Shown in pieces: positions 1-9,943 of a stretch of 64,000 bases of DNA (positions are counted from its first letter, which is position 1; the number at the start of each line of letters is the position of its first letter). A program made the position numbers and the translations under genes. The stretch is from Agrocybe praecox (lineage: Eukaryota; Basidiomycota; Agaricomycetes; Agaricales; Agrocybaceae): positions 3,410,001-3,474,000 of the forward strand of contig OZ024849.1 of assembly GCA_964017145.1 (NCBI GenBank). The letters run 5' to 3'. A model generated the notes under the pieces. The model searched no databases, was not told where the DNA came from, and was given only the letters and a program-made list of their open reading frames with translations.

Positions 1-2649
1 TCATTTTTCTCAATATCCTGGCCATCATAGTTTTCGACAAGACTATTCGGATGGAATTTAAACTGGGTAAAACAATCCACATGTTGAAAAGGAAGATTGT
101 AAAGCCTTGCACTAGTATTGGATGTGCAGGAGCCCTTGGTAAGAAATTTGTTCATATACTCCTTTAAGTGCTGAGAGAATAAGCGAGTTCCATGATTCTG
201 TTCAATTACTGTAATAGGGTGTCCAGGGTATGGAGGATATTTGGCGATCTTAATAATAGGTTTCTCTTTCAGTTTAGTCGGGGGCCTTTTGGCAGGTTCG
301 TTCTGGGAGTCCACTCATTCCAAGTAGTTATCAAACATAGAAACCTTTTCCTGTCGTGATAGCCAATTGACCATCTGAGGAAATTTGTCTCGTCGATTTG
401 ATGCTCGCCATCCTTCCTTTGCAAAATCAATATGAAAGTGTTCAAATGCTTCTGTGTTGTAATTGTCTGTTGTTCCAAATAGCTTGATGGACTCAACATA
501 GTGGAGTAAGGAGTGGAATTTGGGTATGTTGAGATCTTGATGAATACCAACTTTGATGAAGAATTCCTTATGTTTTTCAAAGCTGTTTAGAGCATCTTCG
601 AGATATCCAAGCGTGTCTGAGTCATGGGACTTATATTGCGCAAGATATGTGAAGTCCAAAAGAGCTTTAATCGCACGTATGCCTTCATTTGCAACAATGC
701 CAACAAGACAGCCAAGTAGTACCTTAGCCATATTCTTTTGCTCAGGACCAGAAATCTGGCTAAGAGCGGAAAATCCATTTTTGAAGTGACGCACACCAAA
801 GGCAGGAGGAAGAGCTCGTAAGCATTTATCAAGCTCTTCAGGGCTCAAGAGCATTTGGCACCAGTTGATTATATACTTGAGGACGCCTTGATAAAGCTGG
901 TGAAGAATATCGGGGGTGATGGCTTTATGAATGTCACAGAATGGAAAATCCTTCCAAAAAGGATCGTAAATGCTTTCTGACACGTCTTGCTCCATGCATT
1001 TCTGGTAGAACTGATTCTCCTTTGTGGACATTCTTTTTGCTTCCGCAATCACATCCAGTGTCCACTTTCTGGTACGAAATGGGGCTAATTCCGAATTTTC
1101 AAGATCTTTTGCTGGTGCAGTACATTTTGGACAGGTTCTGTATTTTGTGCAAGCTACAAGGCATTGTTTGGGAAAGTCGGCAACATAGCACGCAAGTATA
1201 GGGAATACATTTCTGATGTCTCCATTGCCACTTGTTATGTGAATGCCCTCTTTTCCTGCTTGAATCAAGGGCCCAAGTACAAAGCGCATAGCCTCATGGA
1301 AGATATATTGATTCCATATGCCAACTTGTTTCTTCTTCAATGCGGCACCCTTTAATTTTGTTGATGTATCGCAAGGAAGATAGGCGATTAAAACGCATGC
1401 TCGTTTTGATGGTTTTCGTCGAATATATTTTGGGATATTTCCAAGTGTAAGGTAAACAGGGTATGCACTTTTTCCACCCGAGAAATTTGTAAGCTGGGTT
1501 TTATCTGTCGCAATAATTACTGGTGCAATAGTAGCACCTTTAGGAAGCTTGCTCTACATGTCGGAATGAGTGCCATAAACTTGAATTTTCAGAACGTTTT
1601 CTTACCTGGACGGCATGCCACCACTGTCCTGTCCATAATTCTGTATATATTCTCTCCTCCTTGCTTGCAGTTTTGAAGATTTTCTGTGGCTTGTAAACCA
1701 AGCTGAATGAAAGAGACGGATCCCCCAAAAGACTATGAATGGCATCAATAGGATCCCTATATCTTATTGTATGGGCCATATTGGGAATATCCTGAAAGAA
1801 GAGATCCTCGACCTTCCATGTTCTCGCACGATCTGGTATATCATTATCAATTATCTGGTGCAAACTTCTTGTATTAGTATATGAGATTCCTAATTTATCC
1901 TGAACCTACTTGGGGTATTAGTACTCAGGTAGAATTAGAAAGAGAGAAAAACATACACCCGGTATAGACAGCAATCTGTCAAGTGATTTGTGCCCAATTC
2001 CATCCTTAATCGCCCATCGAGCAATTCTCCAGTCCATCTCACTCGCAAATGGTGCGTATGCATTTCCCTGATCTGGTTGATTATTATCCTTGGACGTATA
2101 TGAAGCAAATAGCTGCCGCCATTTTTTGTATGCTTGCTCATTCTGGCCAACCACCTCTCCTGCACCATCAAAATCCACATAAACTCTAGCATCTTCATCC
2201 TCATCCGACACAAAACCACTTGCTTCTCTGCTTCTACTTCTTTGTGATCTATTTGCAAGCGTTGAAGGTCCTGGTCCTGCTTCTCCTATTTCAACGTCCT
2301 CTTCCACTTCTAAAAAGTGATCTAGCTCTGGGTCTTCTATATCATCCAAATCTTGTAAAAGCCTCTTGAGCGCTTTGAAATGTATTGGTTCCTCATCCAA
2401 AAGAGGTGGATTATGCTGAGGTTGTAAGGATAGAAAATGGCCTGTTTCATTGTCTGATTCGTCTTCTTCAGAGGCCGTGAGTGTTGGTGTGGAATTATCC
2501 ATCATCCCATACATCCTTCCCATTAGCTCTACCCTTCTACCCTCACCCCAGTGTCGACAAGATGAATGCTTCAGATGGTAGGTCATGCCTTGGGCTGTAG
2601 GAAATATGTGAAAGCATACTGGGCATTGGTAATGATTGTTATCTGTCAT
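1..2649 (-). pseudogene. Plavaka (CACTA superfamily) transposase, 3' end cut by window edge
   Basis: Transposase gene of a Plavaka element, which cuts and pastes DNA in the nucleus. The start is ATG at 2647-2649, opening a C2H2-like finger (CPVC then H-K-H). Exon 1 (about 1960-2649) ends in an acidic region. Exon 2 (about 1609-1905) carries the family's conserved 'DIPDRARTWKVEDLFF' stretch, and exon 3 starts near 1559. The core includes WTGQWWHAVQ, the cysteine pair of 'CPKC' and 'DILHQLYQGVLKYIINW', all familiar from Plavaka transposases. Introns are short GT-AG. An in-frame TGA at 315-317 interrupts the frame, which then stays open to base 1, so the true C-terminus lies outside the window. 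The premature TGA suggests a dead copy. No CACT-type terminal repeat was found on the right side. Family assignment rests on recognised motifs; splice positions are inferred. Confidence 0.75.
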
Positions 2650-4087
2650 TACAATGAAAAGGAAGGAAAAAAGATATACACTTTTTCTCCTGGGAAAAAG
2701 ACGGCAGACACAGTGAGAGTGGTATAAATAGCCCCAAAAAGAGCTGCCATCAAGTAGCAAGACTGGAGTCGCAAAAAAATGATTGAAAAAAATATAAAAA
2801 TTACAATTTGTTGTTGTCCACAAGCTCATAGTGGGTAGTCTTTACAATAAGAATAAACGGGAGTTCCATGTTTGTTCTGCTCCCGGCCATCCATTTTGTG
2901 CACCCTATATGAAGACAAATTAATGCATATAGAATAAAAATAATCAAGCGCTATACGCACGGTGTAGGAGATAATCATAAGTCCTTGCTATTTTATCTTG
3001 AGCACTGCATATAACATTTATTGTCGTCCATAAGAATCAATGGTAATGACTTCCAAGATAGAAAATAAACAAACCTATTTTACGCCTTTTTCCTCTCTGG
3101 ATTTTTCTTTGCACTACCAATAATTCCTCATCATGCAGTCCAACTTGGGTTCTATTGTGAATCCAGACTGCCGTGTGACCAATGTTGTCAACAGGATAGC
3201 AGAAATCCATTAAAACTATTATAATCAATGTTAGTTGGGAAACATCACAAAACTCAAGAAAGGGGACACACATTTCTCATCCAGACGTACATATTTTGAG
3301 GCATGTTCTAACAAGTTGGTTAATAATGTTAAGAATCAGACCATGGCATGCAAGCAAGCCCAAGTTCTTGACGTAAGTAGATTCTCAGGAATATTCCATG
3401 GCAAGTTTTATGCGGCAGCGTGCTGTGCCACTAGCACAACGTGCCAGCGAACCGATGTCCTGCTTGCGTGTTCTTGAGTATTGATCATGAAAGGGCTTTC
3501 AGGAGCTACTCTCATATGGAATGCTATTGTGTAGCCAAGTTGCATGGATATGAGAAATATAGAGTAGACATTATAATGCAATGAAGCAAATTAGTTCATC
3601 AAATATACAACGGATATACCTGGCCAGGATCCTGGCCATCGACAATGCACATGATCACATGATCTCCATTAAGTCGCGTCAACCCAACTGTCTTGTGTTG
3701 ACTTCATATACGACAGAACACATTGTACCTCTTCTTCCCACATAAACACTCATATACTCACTATTAATTATATAACAAAGATTCTCAGATGAACATGTTC
3801 AAAAAGTACACACCTACAGGTCGCTCTGATATATATCAAGCGCCTTCACTCCACTTCCTTCTTTTGCACCAATAATAGCCATGCCTTATCTCTTTTTTCC
3901 CCAGTACAAACATTTATTGCCACATTGATAAATTTTTAGAGAACCAGTGCTACTCAAACCAGTCTTGGGCAAAGGTCATGGGGATCCCTGCTCAGGAAAT
4001 TGCTTGGTGTGAAAGAGAATTATGCTGGGCACTGGGATGGAAACTGGTAGCATTAGATCTACATCGTAAATAGACTACTTTACAGCT
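2650..4087. other. Intergenic; one weak exon-like ORF and a palindrome
   Basis: No convincing gene. A short minus-strand stretch starting with ATG at 3208-3210 encodes about 44 residues ending in a basic run (KIQRGKRRK) just before a possible GT donor. It could be an orphan exon, but nothing upstream supports it. The 18-bp palindrome at 3621-3638 is listed separately. The rest is AT-rich. Confidence 0.4.
3621..3638. promoter_or_regulatory. Palindrome TGGCCAGGATCCTGGCCA, copy 1
   Basis: Perfect 18-bp self-complementary sequence. The same 16-18 bp recurs at 6124, 7114 and 27914, with unrelated sequence on both sides. No gene start is evident nearby, unlike the other three copies. Confidence 0.6.
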
Positions 4088-5194
4088 TTACTTGAGAGGT
4101 ATTTTTTTAATTAATTTGTTGAAAAGGTACTTCTGCTCCTCAAAGAGAGAATCACGCGCCTCGCTCAAATTTGTAATTTGCTCGTTAATAAGTAGATAAT
4201 TCTCGTTATTAACAGCAAACCGTTTCTTTAACTCCTCTACATCCAAGTCACTAAGTGCCCGCTTTCGTTTAACAGAAGTTTTAGTAGCAGGTTGAAAATC
4301 TGGACAATTAGCTTCCACAACCTAGGAAGCATCTGGGCATGTCGGAATTATGGGAGAGGATGCTTGCAACATTTCTTTATAAAGTGAAGCTGGAGCCTAA
4401 AACAAGATATAAAAAAACAAGTTCTCATACAAAAAACAATGCCAAATGATGCCATGACTTACGCAGGTTGAAGCATACGAAACCTGGGGCTGCCCACAAC
4501 CAAGAATATCCCAGGCTACCTCAGAAGAGTTAAACGGTAGACTCATTGATTGGACCTGTTCATCCAATTGTCTTTGTTCCTCAGCGCATCCCTTGCATAA
4601 ACATGCAGGACATTCGCATGAGCAACATAAATCCGGTGGACCGCCAGTATTGCATAAGCAGCATATTGAGGTGAAGGGATCAATACAGTCTTGACGGTGT
4701 TTGGCTTCGCTGAACTTTTCCCTTTTTTTGCCATGTCGCACATCCTATTTGTAGTATAAAAATGTAAATTTAGCAGTGATCAACGCAAAATAAAACTTGC
4801 CTGTGTCTCATTCATGAGTTGACTATTAGCCTGAAGGGATATGGCAAGTTGGATGGAAGGAGGAGAGCCAGGAGTTGGAAGAGCAATAAGCGTTGAGGTG
4901 GTGCCTTGGCTCAGACCTAATTTAAAGTCACCACACCCACTCAATGTAGATGGCTTGGCAATTAGGTCCTGTGGGGTATACTCGTTACCAGATAATCCAG
5001 CATCTAACATGGCAGGCATAAGAAGCCCAAGCTCCTGGTATAGCCAGAACCAGCCATAAGTCACTGAAAATGTTCTTGAAATAGAGACTTACCGGAGATG
5101 ACCTGTCATAAGACGACCTTTCATAGTAGACTGAAGATTCAATAATTTCTGCAGGATATTTAGAAAGTGTATGCATATATTTCTTTGGAGGCAT
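4088..5194 (-). CDS. Gene A: Cys-rich, coiled-coil protein of unknown function (283 aa, 4 exons)
   Basis: I do not recognise this gene. Exons read 5093-5194, 4801-5034, 4463-4744 and 4088-4321, totalling 852 nt in one frame. It starts MPPKKYMH. Exon 3 holds a striking block of 11 cysteines in about 36 residues (ICCLC, CCSCECPACLCKGC), likely a zinc-binding module. Exon 4 has a basic nuclear-signal-like KRKR and then a Glu/Leu/Asn-rich helix, probably a coiled coil. Intron 2 uses a GC donor (gcaagt) at 4791-4800. A nearer acceptor at 4397-4398 would include an in-frame TAG, while the acceptor ending at 4322 gives an open frame, so I chose the latter. Genes B and C lie upstream on the same strand. 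A DNA- or chromatin-associated role is only a guess. Confidence 0.6.
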
Positions 5195-5384
5195 TTTTTA
5201 GGATGTGGATGTGATGATATATAAAATGTGAGTTGGCATTTCAATTTTTGACACTAAAAAGGTCATGTGATGGTGATGTGAAGTCAACATAAAATACCGC
5301 TTTTTTTATTTTAAAAAAAAAGAAACAGGAACTATGTATATAGCCAGTTACTTGCTCGCAAATTGGTCCCAATAGCTCCAATCC

Positions 5385-6026
5385 TTATCCTCCCAATCTA
5401 TACTGTTCTGAGTTGGCGAAGATAATTGGCATAAAAGGTGGCGCTTCGGATTGAGAGTCGAAAGTGTAACGGGCGCTTAAAAGTTCAAGCCAATTTACTG
5501 GAGGTGTCGCGTTGGAAAGTGGTGGAGTTGATATGCTAGAAGATGGTGATTCGGTTGATGCATTTGAAGATGGAAAAGTAGGGTTCGGAGAAAACAACGA
5601 AGAAGTTGAAGGAAAAATAGAAGAAGACTGATTGGTTGGTGCTTGGATTTGTTCCGACAATTCTTGGATCTGATCTAGATGGTGGAAAGGGGATTGAGCA
5701 TGAGAAGATTCCATCGCATCTGAAATGCTCCGCAGTCCAAGGGGGCCTTCAATGTTTATATTGTCTGGCAGAGACCAAAGAGGTGGCAGGAGTTCAATAT
5801 CAATACTTGGGGACCGCTTAATGTTTGGGATCTGAAAATATCCTCAGTAGCTGTGTAGACAATTTTTGAGTTTTTGCACCACAAAACATACCGTCACAGT
5901 TGCTGAAGACATTTGACAGAGCCCAGAGAGACGAAAAGACTCCTTTATAGATATTTTTGTGGAGTCCAAGATATCGTCACCAGAGCATGTAAGCTGCTTG
6001 GCTTCTTGACCTTGCTGAGCGTCCAT
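5385..6026 (-). CDS. Gene B: Ser/Pro-rich protein of unknown function (193 aa, 2 exons)
   Basis: Two exons, 5892-6026 and 5385-5831, joined by a 60-bp GT-AG intron with no frame change, total 582 nt. The start MDAQQGQEAKQ is preferred over an upstream in-frame ATG because the upstream extension is hydrophobic and would cross the promoter-proximal region. The middle is a low-complexity Ser/Pro/Thr/Asn stretch (about residues 110-150), typical of a disordered region. The C-terminus (WLELLSARYTF) is more ordered. No domain is recognised. It lies between genes A and C on the same strand, with the GGCCAGGATCCTGGCC palindrome 98 bp upstream of the start codon. The frame is undamaged, unlike the transposon genes around it. 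Confidence 0.55.
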
Positions 6027-6123
6027 AGTAATGTGATTGTTTAAAAACAAGAACAACCAACTGCCTTGATGCAGAGGCATGTACTATGAAATTTAGGCGA
6101 AAATGTGTAGTTGTGGCTGTGCT

Positions 6124-6141
6124 TGGCCAGGATCCTGGCCA
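6124..6141. promoter_or_regulatory. Palindrome TGGCCAGGATCCTGGCCA, copy 2 (upstream of gene B)
   Basis: Perfect 18-bp palindrome, 98 bp upstream of the gene B start. Its flanks (gtgct / ttcaaaat) do not match those of the other copies, so only the palindrome itself is shared. Confidence 0.65.
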
Positions 6142-6247
6142 TTCAAAATTTATTGCAACTCATCTTTTGCATGATAAAAACTTGACTGTACGTTAATTAC
6201 AACTGCGAGATATGTACCAACTATGTGAACTATGCACTTCTGCGAAT

Positions 6248-7054
6248 TCAGACATCTTCCAAGACCTCATCATCTTCACTACTATCCCTAAAAATAAATC
6301 ATGCACCGTCAATGCACTATCAAGAGGCAAGTTTAGAAAATATAGAAGGAGGGGGAGACTTACTCAGTCAGATCTATCAAATTTTCTGAACCGCTCCCAT
6401 TATCTTCCTCATCACTGAAAATAGATTATACAATATTAACAAGGGAACTTGAAGAATATGAAGGCAGAAGAGGACTTACTTGGTTAGATCTATTGGATTT
6501 TCTGCATCACCTTGGGGCCCATTATCTTTGCTATCACTGAATATAAATTACACTATCAACAAGGAGATTTAAAGACTATGAAGGCGGGAGAAGCCTTACT
6601 CAGTGGTTAAATCTATGGGATATTCTGCTCTGCCTCGCCCAAGTCGTCCAGCTTCATAACGCTCCTGATAGAATTCTGCCTGGACTCTTGCTATGTATGT
6701 GCTAGCAGACACATGGAAGCTGAACCTTTCGATGGGGAAATGATCTGGTCCTGGATTCAATAGCCATTCGGGTCCATGAGCACCGGGGTACAGTTCGACT
6801 GAGCGGAAAAGTGGGTGGGTGACAACTATACCCTTCCTCATTGGGACCTCCTTCCATACTAGCGCCCATTTCCAATACACTCGAATATTGACAGTGGATT
6901 TTTGTGAAAATAGGTAGATGTTGCCTGTCGTTCCAAGAGAAGGAGATGGGCAGGGGAAAAGTGATGAATGGTATTTATTGTACCTTCTTGTTGTCCCACT
7001 GAAATCATCATACTCACATGGAGTAAAATATATTTGTATTCCTACAAACTCCAT
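6248..7054 (-). CDS. Gene C: unknown protein with three tandem IDLT (SIM-like) exons (200 aa)
   Basis: Four exons, 6600-7054, 6480-6536, 6364-6414 and 6248-6287, total 603 nt. The start MEFVGIQIYF (ATG 7052-7054) is chosen because the longer ORF would translate through the upstream palindrome. The first 150 residues look globular (Trp, Tyr and Pro rich) but match no domain I know. The C-terminus is built of repeated exons. Each ends at an IDLT core (YPIDLT, NPIDLT, NLIDLT) cut by a phase-2 intron, and an acidic last exon (DSSEDDEVLEDV) follows. [P/L]-I-D-L-T next to acidic residues is the classic pattern of SUMO-interacting motifs. This suggests a SUMO-binding tail, by pattern only. Splice sites are all gtaag...ag. 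Confidence 0.6.
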
Positions 7055-7113
7055 GGTTTGGTTGAGCGATGAGGTCTGCGATGAAGTGTGACACAACAAC
7101 GACTTAAGCAAGC

Positions 7114-7131
7114 TGGCCAGGATCCTGGCCA
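7114..7131. promoter_or_regulatory. Palindrome TGGCCAGGATCCTGGCCA, copy 3 (upstream of gene C)
   Basis: Perfect 18-bp palindrome, 60 bp upstream of the gene C start codon. The distance to the ATG is like that at copies 2 (98 bp) and 4 (54 bp). Confidence 0.65.
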
Positions 7132-7829
7132 AACATGTCATGGTGGTCAACATCTTCCTAGCACATCAGTCTTCGTTGAAAATCACTTTATTGTCTAATT
7201 ATCTTATCAGACTCACATAAACCCCTTCAACAAGCCCTGGACACTCGCCCTTACTATGCAATTAAGTGAGCTTGAAGCCAAAGCTCCAAGGCCCCAAACC
7301 AGTGCTATCTATTGGATTGGACTGAACTGAAATATAGAAGGATGGGGTAGATTATCCCAGATGCTTGGTCCAACAGGAGAGTAAGGCCAATGCTGCCTTC
7401 GACTAGCTCACACGGAAGGACAATTTTGGTGAGGGATGAATCTGGCAGAACTATTTAAGCCTTCGGAGACTTGCCGCATATTGATCGACCTTTGCACCCA
7501 CTACTCTCAATCTTATCAACCAATATCGACCCTCTGGGTACAATAGAAATACCAGTGCCTGAAGATTATACACCGGAGAAGTAGGCGGAACATTGGTCGA
7601 ACACTTGAATCGTATCAAGGAGCTCATTTGTGGTCTTGAGAATCTTGGGCACCCTCGATGTCCAAAACTTGTCATTCCTCAAGAACCCAGTCCAGTAACA
7701 ATTTCTTTCTCAACCATTCTCAATTTCTCGTGCTATGACATTGTTTCAATGACATGGTACATCTAGTTCCTCCCTACACACGAGTCAGCTTGACAATGTA
7801 ACGTCCATTGGCATACACACCATGGTAGT
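7132..7829. other. Intergenic stretch between gene C and Ty3 copy 1
   Basis: No supported gene. A short plus-strand segment near 7585-7680 reads like a fragment of a Copia-type Gag (HLNRIKELICGLENLG), but it is too short to call. Confidence 0.35.
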
Positions 7830-8335
7830 TGTCAGGGTTTCCCCTATTTTTCCTTATTTTATATATTTATTTTGTATTTTTCCCTTTCTTAATTATGTAG
7901 ATATCTTATCTCTTTTACATCTTTGATTATCTTCTTGATTATCTTCTTGATTATCACTCAGATCTTTGATTAGATACTTATCATCTTTATTTCTCATGAG
8001 CACTGCCTCAATCACTCCACATCATTCTTCTCCTTATTTCATGATGTCATTGTCTTATTCATCATTCCTTTATGATGTCATTGTCTTACTCATCCTTCTG
8101 TTTCATGATGTAATGTGGGAATATTCTAGAATAGCTGTAGGGTATATATACTGGACATGTAGGTAGCTGTAGCCCCAGCTTCAATCTCTTAGGATATCCA
8201 CTATCATTGGTGTGATCTCTTAGAACCATTGAGTGTCTCTCTCTCTCTCTCTCTTCATCTCTCTCTCTCTCTCTCTCTCTCTTGCTTTGTCTTTGTTGGT
8301 GGCCTTGTCACACTGATCTTAGTGTTGCCCTGACA
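7830..8335 (+). repeat. 5' LTR, Ty3 copy 1 (506 bp)
   Basis: It begins TGTCAGGGTTTCCCC and ends GTTGCCCTGACA, an 8-bp inverted terminal repeat. A TATA box (TATATATA) lies at 8143-8150. About 27-34 bp downstream is AGCTTCAATCT (8177-8187), the inferred RNA start, because it is exactly complementary to the primer binding site after the LTR. A (CT)n tract fills about 8236-8283. It differs from the 3' LTR by about two substitutions plus CT-run length. Confidence 0.93.
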
Positions 8336-8337
8336 GA

Positions 8338-8348
8338 AGATTGAAGCT
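8338..8348 (+). promoter_or_regulatory. Self-priming PBS, Ty3 copy 1
   Basis: AGATTGAAGCT, two bases after the LTR, is the exact reverse complement of AGCTTCAATCT at 8177-8187 in the same LTR. No tRNA-type TGG start is present. This matches the Tf1 scheme, in which the RNA 5' end folds back to prime reverse transcription. Confidence 0.75.
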
Positions 8349-8861
8349 CTCTCAGACAACTCCACCACTCACTACCCATCATCTCACTCTCATCCATATC
8401 AACCTACACTCATCTACACCAATTTATTCATCTCTCTTTCCACCATTTTCTCTCACATTCTTTCACTACATATATCATCCTTTTCATCATCACCAACCCT
8501 TCAACCTCCAATATTCTCCCAATCTTCTACATCATTTCTCCCTCCCCAGTTTCAACATCTCCTCAAGACATCTCTCTTTCTACTGGATTGCTCACTCTCT
8601 GCTGTGTGTTGTGTGTGAATTTGTAGATAGGGATACCAACTGTTGGGGCAGATTCAGGCCAACTGTTTCTGTCTTTGGTGGTCTAGGAAAATACCAGGTA
8701 GTCAATCCTGTGATCCTAGGTTTAGACCCACTGTGTTTGGGGTGACAACTGGGTATCCAGTATATAGTTTTCCTAGTTACTTAGTATAGTCTCAAGGGCA
8801 CTTTTTGTAGATAGCTTCTCCCACACACACACCAGAGAGCCTCTACTTTATCTGCACCAAG
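8349..8861 (+). other. 5' leader of Ty3 copy 1
   Basis: About 500 nt between the PBS and the gag ATG. It is pyrimidine-rich with many short ATC/CAT runs. It contains an open frame in this copy that is broken in copy 2, so it is read as untranslated leader. Confidence 0.6.
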
Positions 8862-9935
8862 ATGGACACTACCACTACTCCTACCACTACTCTTCTCTCT
8901 GTGGAGGAGCTCCTTCAACAAATCTCTCTCCTTACCCAGGAGGTGGCTCTCTTAAGGCAGCAGCAGCAACAGTCAGTCACACCTCCAACCACTCAATCAC
9001 CATTCTCCTCTGCTGCTAGAGAAGTCCATCCTCCCCCTGCCAGTCATGGTCCCTTTACCTTTGGTTCACAGGCTGGAATCAAGGTTTCCCCTCCTGAGCC
9101 ATATGATGGCTCTATGTCAAAAGCAGAAACCTTCCTCAGTCAACTCAAATTATATTTCTATGGGAAAGGAATTACAGATGATCTTCAAAAGGTTGTTTGT
9201 GCCCTGTCCTATATGAAGGAAGGTACTGCTGGAAAATGGGCACTAGACAAAACCAAAATTCTGGATGGAGATTATTCCAAAGAGGGTCTTTGGGATGACT
9301 TTGTTTATGAATTCAGGGAGGTATTTGGAGATCCAGACCCTGCAAGCACAGCCAGGCATAAAATGAATCTTCTGAAGCAGGGAAGTCAAACTGCTGATGA
9401 ATATGTGGCTAGCTTTAGGGAATTGGTCTCTGATACTGGGTATAATGATGCTGCCTTGGTTGAGAAGTTTCAGACTGGGTTAAATAGGTCACTCAGGGAA
9501 AAGGTCTACAATGTCCCTGATATGCCCAAGACTCTGAATGGCTGGATTTCCTGGGCTACCAAGCTGGACAGGCAGTGGAGACAGATGGAAGCCTTCAACA
9601 AGTCTACCTCTATTACCTCTTCTCCTTTCTCCAAGGCTCCTAAATCTCAGCCTAAGCCAGCAGCCCTCAGTCCTTCTCCATTTTCAAGCAGTCAGAGAGG
9701 TTTTGTTGCTCAGGCAAAGCAACCAGATGTTGTTCCCATGGAAGTTGACTCTGGATGGAGGTCAGTCAGGCCACTTATCTGCTTTAAGTGCAGAAAGCAA
9801 GGTCATAAGGCTGCTGACTGCAAATCCTCAGTCAATATCAATGCTATGAACCATGAGGAGTTGAAAGACTTCTATGGGAAACTCATTAAGGAAGAAGAAG
9901 GAAAACAACAACAGGAACAGAAGAAGAATTTTTAG
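8862..9935 (+). CDS. gag: Gag polyprotein, Ty3 copy 1 (357 aa)
   Basis: Capsid/nucleocapsid protein that assembles the virus-like particle and binds element RNA. The N-terminus has a short coiled coil and a poly-Gln run (about residues 18-42). The retrotransposon Gag core spans about 80-230, with the typical ETFLSQLKLYF and YVASFRELV segments. A Ser/Pro linker follows. A single CCHC zinc knuckle, C-X2-C-X4-H-X4-C (CFKCRKQGHKAADC), sits at residues 307-320. It starts at the first ATG after the leader. The stop TAG (9933-9935) directly follows a TTTTT run, and pol continues in the -1 frame, which overlaps the gag end. Copy 2 has the same arrangement. Confidence 0.93.
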   Translation: MDTTTTPTTTLLSVEELLQQISLLTQEVALLRQQQQQSVTPPTTQSPFSSAAREVHPPPASHGPFTFGSQAGIKVSPPEPYDGSMSKAETFLSQLKLYFYGKGITDDLQKVVCALSYMKEGTAGKWALDKTKILDGDYSKEGLWDDFVYEFREVFGDPDPASTARHKMNLLKQGSQTADEYVASFRELVSDTGYNDAALVEKFQTGLNRSLREKVYNVPDMPKTLNGWISWATKLDRQWRQMEAFNKSTSITSSPFSKAPKSQPKPAALSPSPFSSSQRGFVAQAKQPDVVPMEVDSGWRSVRPLICFKCRKQGHKAADCKSSVNINAMNHEELKDFYGKLIKEEEGKQQQEQKKNF

Positions 9936-9943
9936 AGACACCA

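Noticed and set aside
3621..3638. Palindrome as a Helitron 3' hairpin
   Set aside because: No CTRR end follows within about 12 nt at any of the four copies, and upstream sequences are not shared.
7585..7680. Copia Gag-like stretch HLNRIKELICGLENLG
   Set aside because: Only about 30 residues without neighbouring motifs; too little to annotate as an element.
8341..8745. 134-codon ORF in the Ty3 leader
   Set aside because: The same region in copy 2 is interrupted after 85 codons and the composition is simple pyrimidine-rich leader, so it is probably untranslated.
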